Shown: in pieces, positions 1 through 7,644 of the stretch
Numbering within the stretch: the stretch's first letter is position 1
Layout: each line of letters starts with the position of its first letter
Source of the DNA: Clostridiales bacterium
GTDB taxonomy: Bacteria; Bacillota_E; Sulfobacillia; Sulfobacillales; JAIMBI01
DNA: 10,430 bases
Reading direction: 5' to 3'
NCBI GenBank assembly: GCA_027318915.1
Contig: DAHVOH010000096.1
Coordinates: 1-10,430, forward strand
The notes under the pieces: model-generated
The model's database searches: none
What the model was told of the DNA's origin: nothing
Seen by the model: only the letters and a program-made list of their open reading frames with translations
Program-made: the position numbers and the translations under genes

Positions 1-304
1 CGTGCTTCGAGACAACACCCGACGCCTGCGCGAAGTGGAGCGGCTCCTGCGGGCTGACGCGCCGGCACCCCGGCTTGTCACGCCGTTGGCCCTGACGGGG
101 TTTCGCGAGGCTGTCGAGCGTGCCGTCTCCCCCGCGGAACGCCGGGAACTCGCCCGCCAATTGCTCCAAACCGTCGTGGTCCTGCCCGGGCGGCACATCC
201 GCCTGGTGCCCCACGACACAACTCCGTTGCTCAACCCGCAAGCCGCTCACGTCACAGTTACCGCGACCCGGGTTCCCGCAGCGACGGCCGCACGGCAGTT
301 GTAA
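1..304 (+). CDS. C-terminal fragment of a probable large serine recombinase (partial at left edge)
   Basis: The open frame enters from the left edge and stops at TAA (302-304). A GTG at position 2 is in frame, but nothing marks it as the true start, so I read this as the tail of a longer gene. The visible ~100 residues begin with an Arg/Leu/Glu-rich helical stretch. A segment with the pattern AERRELARQLLQTVVV-LPGRHIRLV follows, then a loose tail. Helix, conserved 'ERRELxRxLLxxVVV' and a short beta strand resemble the end of large serine recombinases/integrases after the coiled-coil region. The catalytic serine domain would lie outside the window. Codon third positions are strongly G/C, which supports real coding. 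The gene converges on gpr and overlaps its end by 47 bases. A C-terminal piece of another DNA-binding or transposase protein cannot be excluded. Confidence 0.45.
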   Translation, partial: VLRDNTRRLREVERLLRADAPAPRLVTPLALTGFREAVERAVSPAERRELARQLLQTVVVLPGRHIRLVPHDTTPLLNPQAAHVTVTATRVPAATAARQL

Positions 305-1199
305 AACCAGTCACGCTCAAGTCTTTGGGCGTTACCATCAAATCGCTCATGGTGGGGCCAATCACTTCATCAATAAGCTGCCGCTGCTCGGTGCGGGACA
401 TCTCTTGAACAATCCGGTAAAAGGCGTGATCCGCGCCGAGGCTCTCCACCAGCAAACCCAGCGCCTGAAACACGATGCTGCCGGCCTGAACGACCGTGGG
501 CACCCCCACCGCCAGCACGGGCACGCCCAGCGTCTCGCGGGTCAACCCGTGCCGCCGATTGCCCACGCCCGATCCCGGATGAATCCCGCTGTCGGCGACT
601 TGGATGGAAGCCACCAAACGTTCCGCGCGGCTCGCCGCCAACGCATCGATGGCCACCACCATCGTTGGATGCGTTTGCTGGACGATACCGCGCACGATAT
701 CCACGGTCTCGATGCCGGTCGTGCCCAGCACGCCGGGCGCCACCGCGGCCACCGCGCGCATGCGCTGACGGATATCCGCGGGCACCACCTCGCCAAGGTG
801 ACGGGTAACCAGAAGCCGGTCCACCACCCGAGGGCCCAAAGCATCGGGTGTCGCATTCCAGTTGCCCAATCCGACCACCAAAATCTGCTCGTCCCGGGGA
901 CGTGTCAAAAACCGCGTCAGCTCCCGCGTCAGCGCATCGGTGACCCGATCGCGCAAGTCGGAGTCCCGATCCCGAAAGCGCGGGACGTCAATGGTGATGT
1001 AGTGTCCGCGCGGTTTGCCCATCAGACGTTCCGCATCGGCGGTGGCGATGCGGACCCTGGTCACCGTAAAGCCTGACTCCCGCAGGTCCTCCACATGCAC
1101 GCCCGGGACGTCCTGCGCGGCTTCGCCGCGCACAATGTCCCGCGCCTCCAACGCCATGTCGGTGCGAACCTGGATGGGATCAAAGACCGTGCGCCTCAT
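258..1199 (-). CDS. gpr: Germination protease Gpr (spore endopeptidase for small acid-soluble proteins)
   Basis: Gpr degrades the small acid-soluble proteins that coat spore DNA, early in germination; it is made in the forespore as a zymogen. The 313-residue product has the family landmarks. VRTD at 11-14 is followed by MALEA, matching the self-cleavage point of Bacillus Gpr and implying a propeptide of about 14 residues. VVGLGNWNATPDALGP spans 108-123 and VVAIDALAASR 181-191. D119 and D185 have the same 66-residue spacing as the proposed catalytic Asp127/Asp193 of B. megaterium. SGIHPGSGVGN lies at 204-214. The ATG at 1199 has GGGGAGG a few bases upstream. It is shorter than the ~370 residues of Bacillus Gpr. 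After LMVTPKD (to residue 293) the last 20 residues do not match the usual family C-terminus, and most of that tail lies in the overlap with the recombinase frame. It is the last gene of a minus-strand run, 32 bases after the GT87-like gene. Confidence 0.96.
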   Translation of the reverse strand: MRRTVFDPIQVRTDMALEARDIVRGEAAQDVPGVHVEDLRESGFTVTRVRIATADAERLMGKPRGHYITIDVPRFRDRDSDLRDRVTDALTRELTRFLTRPRDEQILVVGLGNWNATPDALGPRVVDRLLVTRHLGEVVPADIRQRMRAVAAVAPGVLGTTGIETVDIVRGIVQQTHPTMVVAIDALAASRAERLVASIQVADSGIHPGSGVGNRRHGLTRETLGVPVLAVGVPTVVQAGSIVFQALGLLVESLGADHAFYRIVQEMSRTEQRQLIDEVIGPTMSDLMVTPKDLSVTGFTTAVRPSLREPGSR

Positions 1200-1206
1200 G
1201 CTGCCT

Positions 1207-1231
1207 CCCCGGCGGGGACATCCCGCCCGGG
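1207..1231 (-). promoter_or_regulatory. GC-rich hairpin ahead of gpr, abutting its ribosome binding site
   Basis: On the minus strand CCCGGGCGGG (1231-1222) can pair with CCCGCCGGGG (1216-1207) around a five-base loop, giving nine of ten pairs. It fills the short gap between the stop codon of the GT87-like gene and the start of gpr. The last Gs of the right arm are part of the GGGGAGG ribosome binding site of gpr, so folding would mask it. There is no T-run, so it is a poor classical terminator. It may attenuate read-through or limit gpr translation. Function is inferred from the fold only. Confidence 0.4.
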
Positions 1232-2422
1232 TTAGGTTCGCTCCCCAAGGGGCGCGCTATGCAGTGCGGACCGCCACTCGGCCTGCCATCGATGCCGGCG
1301 CAAAACCAGGCCGAAGGTCACGTCGCGCACCAGGATCACCACCGGCGCCACGTAAATCCCCATGAGGGCTTGGGCCGGCGACCCGGCCGTCCCCAGCGCC
1401 AGCCAGACCATGGCCAGCCCGAAGTCGAGGATGCCGGCCACGTTGACCCACCACACCTCCGGCCCCCAGGTTTCCGCGATGGTCACGGCGTACAAGACCC
1501 AAATCATGTACTGCGGGGAATACACCTTGTTGCACAACAGCCACCAGGTCAGCAGCAGCGCCGCGGCCAGCACCGGATGGAATCCGCGCCCCACCCAGAC
1601 CAGGAGCAGCACGGCCCCCGCCGCCACCAGCGCGAACGTGATGAGATTGATGGTGCCGATGCTGAGCCAGTGGTGGAGCGAGATCCATTGCCAGACGCCC
1701 GGATCGGGTCCGCGCACGGTGTTGTAGACCCAAAACTGCTCCCAACCGTGAAAGCTGGCCACCATGACCGGCACATCCAGCACCGCAAAGCCGAGGCCCG
1801 CCCCGGCGGTGAGGGCCCCGGCCGCGCGACGCCGGCCGTCCCGCCACAGCGCCAGGGCAAAAAACGGCCACAGGACGGCCGGAAACAGCTTGGTGCCCGC
1901 CCCAAGACCGATGAACACGCCGCTCCAAAACCAACGCCGCCGGCTCCACGCCCACACCGCCGCACCATAGCAGGCGAGGCCGACCATGTCCCAGTTGTAG
2001 ATGGTGTAGATCAGCAAGAGGGGGGAGTACATCCACGGCCGCACGGCCTGCCAACCGCGCACGGCGGCGGCCGCCGCCGTGCTGACAACCAGAGCGCCCG
2101 TCAGCACGACCGTGTTGCCGATCAAGTAGCCACCGAGTCCGGGCAGCCAGGCCGTCAGCCAAGCGATGAGCCCGATACCCGGCGGGTACTCGAAATATTG
2201 GTGCACATAGAGGAGCGAGTGGGTATACAGATTGCGGACCGTGTACTCCGCCACCAAGTCGCTGTAGGCCAGATGGCGGTAGGACCAAAGATAATAGCCT
2301 GGGCCGGCATGGCCGTCGTGCATCACGGACGCGGCCGGCCAGACGCGCACCAGGCCCACCACGCCCACCACCAGCGAGACCACGATCAGCCGGAACCACA
2401 TCCGCCGCTGTTCGGCCGTCAC
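1232..2422 (-). CDS. GT87-like (GT-C fold) polytopic membrane glycosyltransferase
   Basis: An integral membrane protein of about 396 residues with roughly ten hydrophobic segments separated by short loops. An Asp-containing first outer loop (YSDLVAEY, D55 near the centre) and EYPPGIG at about 78-84 are features of GT-C mannosyl-/glucosyltransferases of the GT87/DUF2029 type. Such enzymes take sugar from polyprenyl-phosphate donors on the outer membrane face. A later segment has KVYSPQYMIW, also typical of the group. The frame is open further upstream to an ATG at 2515. I choose the GTG at 2422 because it forms a GTGA overlap with the stop of the transglycosylase gene, and the upstream extension would lie wholly within that gene. 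An ATG at 2401, just before the first membrane helix, is the alternative. Substrate and acceptor are unknown; coupling to a GT51 enzyme suggests an envelope polymer. Confidence 0.8.
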   Translation of the reverse strand: MTAEQRRMWFRLIVVSLVVGVVGLVRVWPAASVMHDGHAGPGYYLWSYRHLAYSDLVAEYTVRNLYTHSLLYVHQYFEYPPGIGLIAWLTAWLPGLGGYLIGNTVVLTGALVVSTAAAAAVRGWQAVRPWMYSPLLLIYTIYNWDMVGLACYGAAVWAWSRRRWFWSGVFIGLGAGTKLFPAVLWPFFALALWRDGRRRAAGALTAGAGLGFAVLDVPVMVASFHGWEQFWVYNTVRGPDPGVWQWISLHHWLSIGTINLITFALVAAGAVLLLVWVGRGFHPVLAAALLLTWWLLCNKVYSPQYMIWVLYAVTIAETWGPEVWWVNVAGILDFGLAMVWLALGTAGSPAQALMGIYVAPVVILVRDVTFGLVLRRHRWQAEWRSALHSAPLGERT

Positions 2423-3099
2423 CGATCCCGGAGACCCAAAGGCGCCTTGAAAACGGACGAAGCCGTTTGCGGCGACAACACGTGGTCGGCCACCATGGAC
2501 TCCAGCACCTCCCATTCACGCCGCCGGGCGGCCCGATAATGGACCAGCGGGTCCAGCGCCGACGGCGCCTGCGGCAGCCCCGCCAGGAGCGCCGCCTGCG
2601 CGCGGGTCAGCTCCCGCGGGCTCTTCCCAAAGTACCCTTCGGCGGCGCGATACGCCCCCCAGTACCCGTTGCCCAGATACACCGAACTCAGATACCAGCT
2701 CAAGATGTCCCGCTTGGGATACAAAACCGTCACCGCCACCGACAAGAGCGCCTCCGAAAGCTTCCGGCGCAAGGTCTTCTGGAGTCCCAGCAACTGGTCG
2801 CGCACCAGCTGCTGGGTGAGCGTACTGCCCCCTTCAACGAATCGGCCGGAGGACAGATCCACCCAGAACGACCGCCCCACGCCTTCGAACGACACGCCCA
2901 GGTTAGTGTAAAAGGACCGGTCCTCCGTGGCAATCAAGGCTTTGGGCAGCCAGGGCGAAACCTGGCTCACGGTCAGCATGCGTCCGCCGTGCCGATGGAC
3001 CGACTGCGCCACGATGGCGGGCAGGGTCCGCAACTCTTGCCAATGCCGCTGGTAGAAAAGACCGGTGCGCACCAGACCCCAGAGGAACAACCCCAGCAC
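2419..3099 (-). CDS. Monofunctional peptidoglycan glycosyltransferase (GT51, penicillin-binding protein 1a-like)
   Basis: A membrane-anchored enzyme expected to polymerise lipid II into glycan strands. Numbered from the GTG at 3099 it has 226 residues. It has a hydrophobic N-terminus, then GT51 motif 1 ATEDRSFY with E59 as the presumed catalytic acid, GGSTLTQQ at 90-97, RRKLSE at 111-116 (second conserved Glu), KRDILSWYLSSVYLGNG at 129-145, and LLAGLPQAPS at 171-180. There is no transpeptidase domain. Motif 1 has Asn where His is common, and the usual ILExYLN reads ILSWYLS, so it is a divergent member. The GTG start cuts into the membrane helix. A better N-terminus (Ile-Arg-Arg-Arg-Trp) begins at an ATC codon (3126-3124) placed 7 bases after GGGGGGAGG; see the findings. 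Its stop overlaps the next gene's GTG (GTGA), implying translational coupling. It is divergent from spoVB. Confidence 0.85.
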   Translation of the reverse strand: MLGLFLWGLVRTGLFYQRHWQELRTLPAIVAQSVHRHGGRMLTVSQVSPWLPKALIATEDRSFYTNLGVSFEGVGRSFWVDLSSGRFVEGGSTLTQQLVRDQLLGLQKTLRRKLSEALLSVAVTVLYPKRDILSWYLSSVYLGNGYWGAYRAAEGYFGKSPRELTRAQAALLAGLPQAPSALDPLVHYRAARRREWEVLESMVADHVLSPQTASSVFKAPLGLRDR

Positions 3100-3133
3100 G
3101 AGCCATACGCCCCATCGCCGTCTGATGGCTCCG

Positions 3134-3142
3134 CCTCCCCCC
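3134..3142 (-). promoter_or_regulatory. Strong ribosome binding site pointing to an ATC start for the GT51 gene
   Basis: On the minus strand GGGGGGAGG occupies 3142-3134 and is followed after 7 bases by ATC (3126-3124), which is in frame with the transglycosylase. No ATG, GTG or TTG exists in frame between the upstream TGA (3156-3154) and the GTG at 3099. That GTG is 34 bases from this site, too far to be served by it. Confidence 0.5.
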
Positions 3143-3168
3143 GCTTGGCAACATCACCATCCCGTCCA

Positions 3169-3189
3169 CATACCACTTACACGGGAGGG
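3169..3189 (+). promoter_or_regulatory. spoVB upstream signals: possible sporulation -10 box and the ribosome binding site
   Basis: CATACCAC (3169-3176) resembles the CATACAAT -10 box of mother-cell sigma-E promoters, which drive spoVB in Bacillus. I see no convincing matching -35; a TTGGCA at 3145-3150 is the only candidate for a sigma-A-type one. GGGAGGG (3183-3189) lies six bases before the TTG start and fixes that start. The ribosome binding site is solid; the promoter call is weak. Confidence 0.3.
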
Positions 3190-3195
3190 ACATCC

Positions 3196-4671
3196 TTGAC
3201 CGGCTCACAGACCCTGTGGTGGGGCACGCTCACCCTGACCGCGGCGGCCCTGCTCTCCCGGGGGCTCGGGATGGTGTACCGCGTCCTGCTGGCCCGCTAT
3301 CTCGGCGCCGAGGGTCTCGGCCTCTTCCAGATGGTCTTCCCATTCTATATCACCCTGGTCACGCTGGTGGCGGCCGGGATGCCCGTCGCCGTCTCCCAGC
3401 TGGCGGCGGAAGGACGCGCCTCGCCAGCCGTCATCTGGCGCGATGCCCGACGGCTGACGCTACTGCCGGCCCTGCTGCTGATGGCGGTCGTCTTGGGCCT
3501 TGCCCGCCCCCTGGCCGTGGCGCTCTATCGGCGCGCGGACTTGGCGCCGCTCTTGATGGCGCTGACGCCGGCGCTCATCCTGGTGGCCGTGTCCGCGGTG
3601 CTGCGCGGTCTGTACATCGCGCGCCAGTCCATGGTGGTTCCAGCCGCGAGTCAGGTGGTGGAGCAGATGACGCGGGTGGCGGTCATGGCGACCGTCATGA
3701 GCGTGGGCATCCTGCCCTGGCTTCCCCACGGGCCCCGGCTAGCCGCCTGGCTCATCCCCGTCGGAGAGCTGACCGGCCTGGCCGTCCTCTGGGCCGCGCA
3801 CCCCGCCACCGGGCGGCCGGCCGGCACCGATCCGCCGGTGACCCGTACCCTCATCGGGTTGGCCCTGCCGGTGACCTTGAACCGGCTGCTGAGCTCCCTC
3901 GTCGGCCTGGTCGAGGCCAGTCTCATTCCCCTGCGGCTGCAAGCGTCGGGCCTGTCGGCCGCAGCCGCCATCGCCCTGTTCGGGCAACTGATGGGCATGG
4001 CCTTCCCCCTCATTTTCTTTCCCACCGCCCTCACCTTCGCCCTGGCCACCAACCTCGTCCCCGCCGTCGCCCGGCACCTGGATGAGCCGCGCGTCATTCG
4101 CCGCCGCACGCTGGAGGCTCTTCACGGCACGGCACTCTGGGCTTGCCCGGTGACCGGGCTTCTGCTGGCGCTGGGATCGCGCCTGGATGACCTGCTGTTC
4201 CAGACCCACTTGCCGCCCCACCTCTTCCTGCCGCTCGCCGCCGGCGGATTTCTGATGTACTTTGACATCATTCTCGGCGGGGTGTTGCGCGGACTGGGCC
4301 GGACCGAGCTGCCGCTGCGCAACAGCCTCATCGCCGCGGCCATCCAGTTGGCCCTCATCGCGACGCTGGGGGGCCGCACCGGCCAAGGGGTCCTCTGGGT
4401 CGCCCTGGCCATGGGCCTCGGCTTCGTGGTCTCATTCGCGCTGGATGCCCGCTCGCTCCGGCGCACGGCGGGGATCGACGTTCCCTGGGCGGGTCTGCTG
4501 GCCCGGCCCGCGGCGGCGGCAACCGCCGCGGCCCCGGCGGCCCCGCTCGTACTGCGCTGGGCCGCACCGGCGGTCGGCCCCTGGGGCGGGCTGGTTCTGG
4601 CGCTGGGCGCCGCGGCCGGCTTTTATCTCCTGCTGCTGACGTCCCTCGGCGTGCATCTGCGCCGATTTTGA
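3196..4671 (+). CDS. spoVB: SpoVB-like polysaccharide/lipid-linked oligosaccharide flippase (MOP superfamily)
   Basis: A 491-residue polytopic membrane protein of the MviN/MurJ-Wzx-SpoVB branch, which moves lipid-linked precursors across the membrane. SpoVB is needed for spore cortex formation in Bacillus. The N-terminus reads LSRGLGMVYRVLLARYLG, followed by AEGLGLFQMVFPFY, a hallmark of the SpoVB family. Later segments GLALPVTLNRLLSSLVGLVE and FPLIFFPTALTFALATNLVP match the second half of the transporter. Length is close to the ~520 residues of Bacillus SpoVB, with about 12-14 hydrophobic segments. The frame is open far upstream (to 2467), but that part only mirrors the opposite-strand transglycosylase. 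The TTG at 3196, six bases after GGGAGGG, is the natural start. It is divergent from the GT51/GT87/gpr run, which supports a spore-envelope role. A general MurJ-like or O-unit flippase is the alternative. Confidence 0.88.
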   Translation: MTGSQTLWWGTLTLTAAALLSRGLGMVYRVLLARYLGAEGLGLFQMVFPFYITLVTLVAAGMPVAVSQLAAEGRASPAVIWRDARRLTLLPALLLMAVVLGLARPLAVALYRRADLAPLLMALTPALILVAVSAVLRGLYIARQSMVVPAASQVVEQMTRVAVMATVMSVGILPWLPHGPRLAAWLIPVGELTGLAVLWAAHPATGRPAGTDPPVTRTLIGLALPVTLNRLLSSLVGLVEASLIPLRLQASGLSAAAAIALFGQLMGMAFPLIFFPTALTFALATNLVPAVARHLDEPRVIRRRTLEALHGTALWACPVTGLLLALGSRLDDLLFQTHLPPHLFLPLAAGGFLMYFDIILGGVLRGLGRTELPLRNSLIAAAIQLALIATLGGRTGQGVLWVALAMGLGFVVSFALDARSLRRTAGIDVPWAGLLARPAAAATAAAPAAPLVLRWAAPAVGPWGGLVLALGAAAGFYLLLLTSLGVHLRRF

Positions 4672-4689
4672 GGAGCGGCCGGCCGCCGG

Positions 4690-4714
4690 GGGAGCCCCAT
4701 TTGCCGGGGCTCCC
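4690..4714. terminator. Hairpin between convergent spoVB and dnaK
   Basis: GGGAGCCCC (4690-4698) pairs perfectly with GGGGCTCCC (4706-4714) around a 7-base loop, 19 bases after the spoVB stop. No T-run follows on either strand, but the position between converging genes suggests a bidirectional terminator or transcript-end stabiliser. Confidence 0.5.
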
Positions 4715-4770
4715 GGACTGCCGACTCCGTCCCGGCCGCACGCTCTCCGGGCCGACCCACCCCGCCGATG

Positions 4771-6671
<1,901 letters not shown>

Positions 6672-6687
<16 letters not shown>

Positions 6688-6965
6688 TGTTTTTCCCCCA
6701 CTTTGCCGGCCGACCGTTCCAGGGCGCCTTCCAACTCGAGTATCGCCCGAACGCCGGCCCGATTAATCCCTCGTCGGGTCAGCTCCTGAATACGAACCAG
6801 TCGCTCGTAATCCTCATCGCTGTAAAGGCGGTTGCCGCTATCCGTGCGATGCGGCGCCACCAGCCCTTCCCGCTCCCAATCCCGGAGCGCCTGGGCGGAA
6901 CAACCCACCAATCTCGCCATGACGCCGATGGTGTAGACCGGCTCGCCGCGATCGTGGATGGCCAT
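6672..6965 (-). CDS. hspR: MerR-family heat-shock repressor, HspR-like
   Basis: A 97-residue DNA-binding protein with a MerR-type winged helix. [28 protein letters not shown] (about 9-36, helix-turn-helix) is followed by [20 protein letters not shown] (wing and third helix). [22 protein letters not shown] near 67-88 matches the signature of HspR, which represses dnaK operons by binding HAIR sites and uses DnaK as co-repressor in actinobacteria. It lacks a long C-terminal effector domain and is shorter than Streptomyces HspR (~150). The frame is open upstream to 7232, but the ATG at 6965 has a near-ideal GGGAGGTGGT site seven bases before it, and the promoter lies just upstream. Autoregulation with dnaK is inferred. 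CbpM or another small MerR regulator is a less likely alternative. Confidence 0.8.
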
Positions 6966-6992
6966 GTCACCACCTCCCGCTATCCGCAGCCC

Positions 6993-7021
6993 ACTATAGT
7001 ATGGGATCGTTCCCGGATCAA
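6993..7021 (-). promoter_or_regulatory. Sigma-A type promoter of the hspR-dnaK operon
   Basis: On the minus strand TTGATC (7021-7016) and TATAGT (6998-6993) are separated by exactly 17 bases, close to the TTGACA/TATAAT consensus. The predicted transcript starts near 6986, giving a short leader of about 20 bases that contains the ribosome binding site of hspR. It is the clearest promoter in the window. Confidence 0.8.
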
Positions 7022-7022
7022 G
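7002..7022. promoter_or_regulatory. Candidate HAIR-like HspR operator inside the hspR promoter
   Basis: Read on the minus strand, CTTGATC, seven bases, then GATCCCA gives the 7-7-7 layout of the HAIR element (CTTGAGT-N7-ACTCAAG). The left half keeps CTTGA; the right half keeps only the inverted GATC. It includes the -35 box and most of the spacer, where a repressor would block polymerase. The match is partial, so binding by HspR is an inference. Confidence 0.4.
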
Positions 7023-7089
7023 AATGCTGTGCCGCAACCGGCAAGTTTCCTTTGGCGGACGCGTAAGCATCCCCGGGAGGGCGGACGGG

Positions 7090-7644
7090 ATGCATTCGGC
7101 GCGGTCGTGGTGGGCGTGGTGGCGGCAGTGGTGGGCGCATCCCCTGAGCGTCGGTTCCCGCCTGGCCGCGGACCCGACGGGGACGCGCCCCTGGCGCATC
7201 GGCAACGTCATCGCGACGGCGCTCCTCACCACGGGCTACGCCTGGCCCGCCCGATCCCTCACGGCCATCGGCGGCGCCGTGTTCCAGGGCGCCGTGGCGG
7301 CTCTGGTCGTCGGCACCGTCACCGCCGGCACCGCCGCCGCCCTCGGGCTGGCGGCGCGACTGGCCGGCGAGCGGCTCGCCCCGTCGGTCCGGGACGCCCT
7401 GGCCGGTCTGGGCGCGGCCGGTCTGTTGCTGGCCTGGCTTTGCCGCCTGGTGCCCGTTTTCGCCGCCCTGGGCGCGGGATTGGCCCTGCTGCTCTGGACC
7501 CTCCAGACCTGGGAGGGACTGGCCGCCGCGCTCAACGTCCCTTTGGCCCGCGCGGCCGCCCTCTTGGCGCTGGCCGCCTCCCTCGTGCTGGCCGGCGCGG
7601 CCGTGGTCGCCGGCCTCTGGCTCCCTCACGCCGGAGCCGTCTGA
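7090..7644 (+). CDS. Small polytopic membrane protein of unknown function
   Basis: 184 residues. I do not recognise the family. The N-terminal ~45 residues are Trp-, Arg- and His-rich (MHSARSWWAWWRQWW) and probably cytoplasmic. Four or five Ala/Leu/Val/Gly-rich hydrophobic segments follow, with Arg-containing turns between them, in a layout that loosely recalls Yip1-type membrane proteins. No catalytic motif is visible. The ATG at 7090 is chosen because GGGAGGG (7075-7081) lies eight bases upstream; the frame is open to 7024 without a better start. It is divergent from hspR-dnaK, with the promoter region shared. It converges on nagA, and the last 19 bases overlap the end of nagA. Confidence 0.7.
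   Translation: MHSARSWWAWWRQWWAHPLSVGSRLAADPTGTRPWRIGNVIATALLTTGYAWPARSLTAIGGAVFQGAVAALVVGTVTAGTAAALGLAARLAGERLAPSVRDALAGLGAAGLLLAWLCRLVPVFAALGAGLALLLWTLQTWEGLAAALNVPLARAAALLALAASLVLAGAAVVAGLWLPHAGAV

Noticed and set aside
120..1076. Plus-strand open frame antisense to gpr
   Set aside because: Shadow of a strongly conserved gene; His/Gln/Arg-rich with no motif.
1240..1300. Sigma-G (forespore) promoter for gpr, e.g. around the GCATAGC on the minus strand
   Set aside because: The -10 match is poor and no -35 lies at the right distance; I cannot support a promoter position.
1257..2539. Two alternative ~420-codon frames (one on each strand) over the GT87-like gene
   Set aside because: Both are low-complexity Gly/Arg/Pro/His-rich products; the membrane-protein frame has clear family motifs and coupling to its neighbour.
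2467..3195. Upstream extension of the spoVB frame to 734 residues
   Set aside because: The extra 243 residues are antisense to the transglycosylase, low in hydrophobicity and unlike SpoVB; a proper TTG start with a ribosome binding site exists at 3196.
3736..3803. GC-rich short inverted repeats within spoVB and other genes
   Set aside because: Chance palindromes of GGCC/CCGG type are frequent at this base composition and have no positional meaning.
6966..7089. CIRCE element (TTAGCACTC-N9-GAGTGCTAA) near dnaK
   Set aside because: No such inverted repeat is present in the intergenic region; only the HAIR-like repeat was seen.
6966..7232. N-terminal extension of the HspR-like protein (to 186 residues)
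   Set aside because: It would span the promoter and the start of the divergent gene; the ATG at 6965 has an ideal ribosome binding site.
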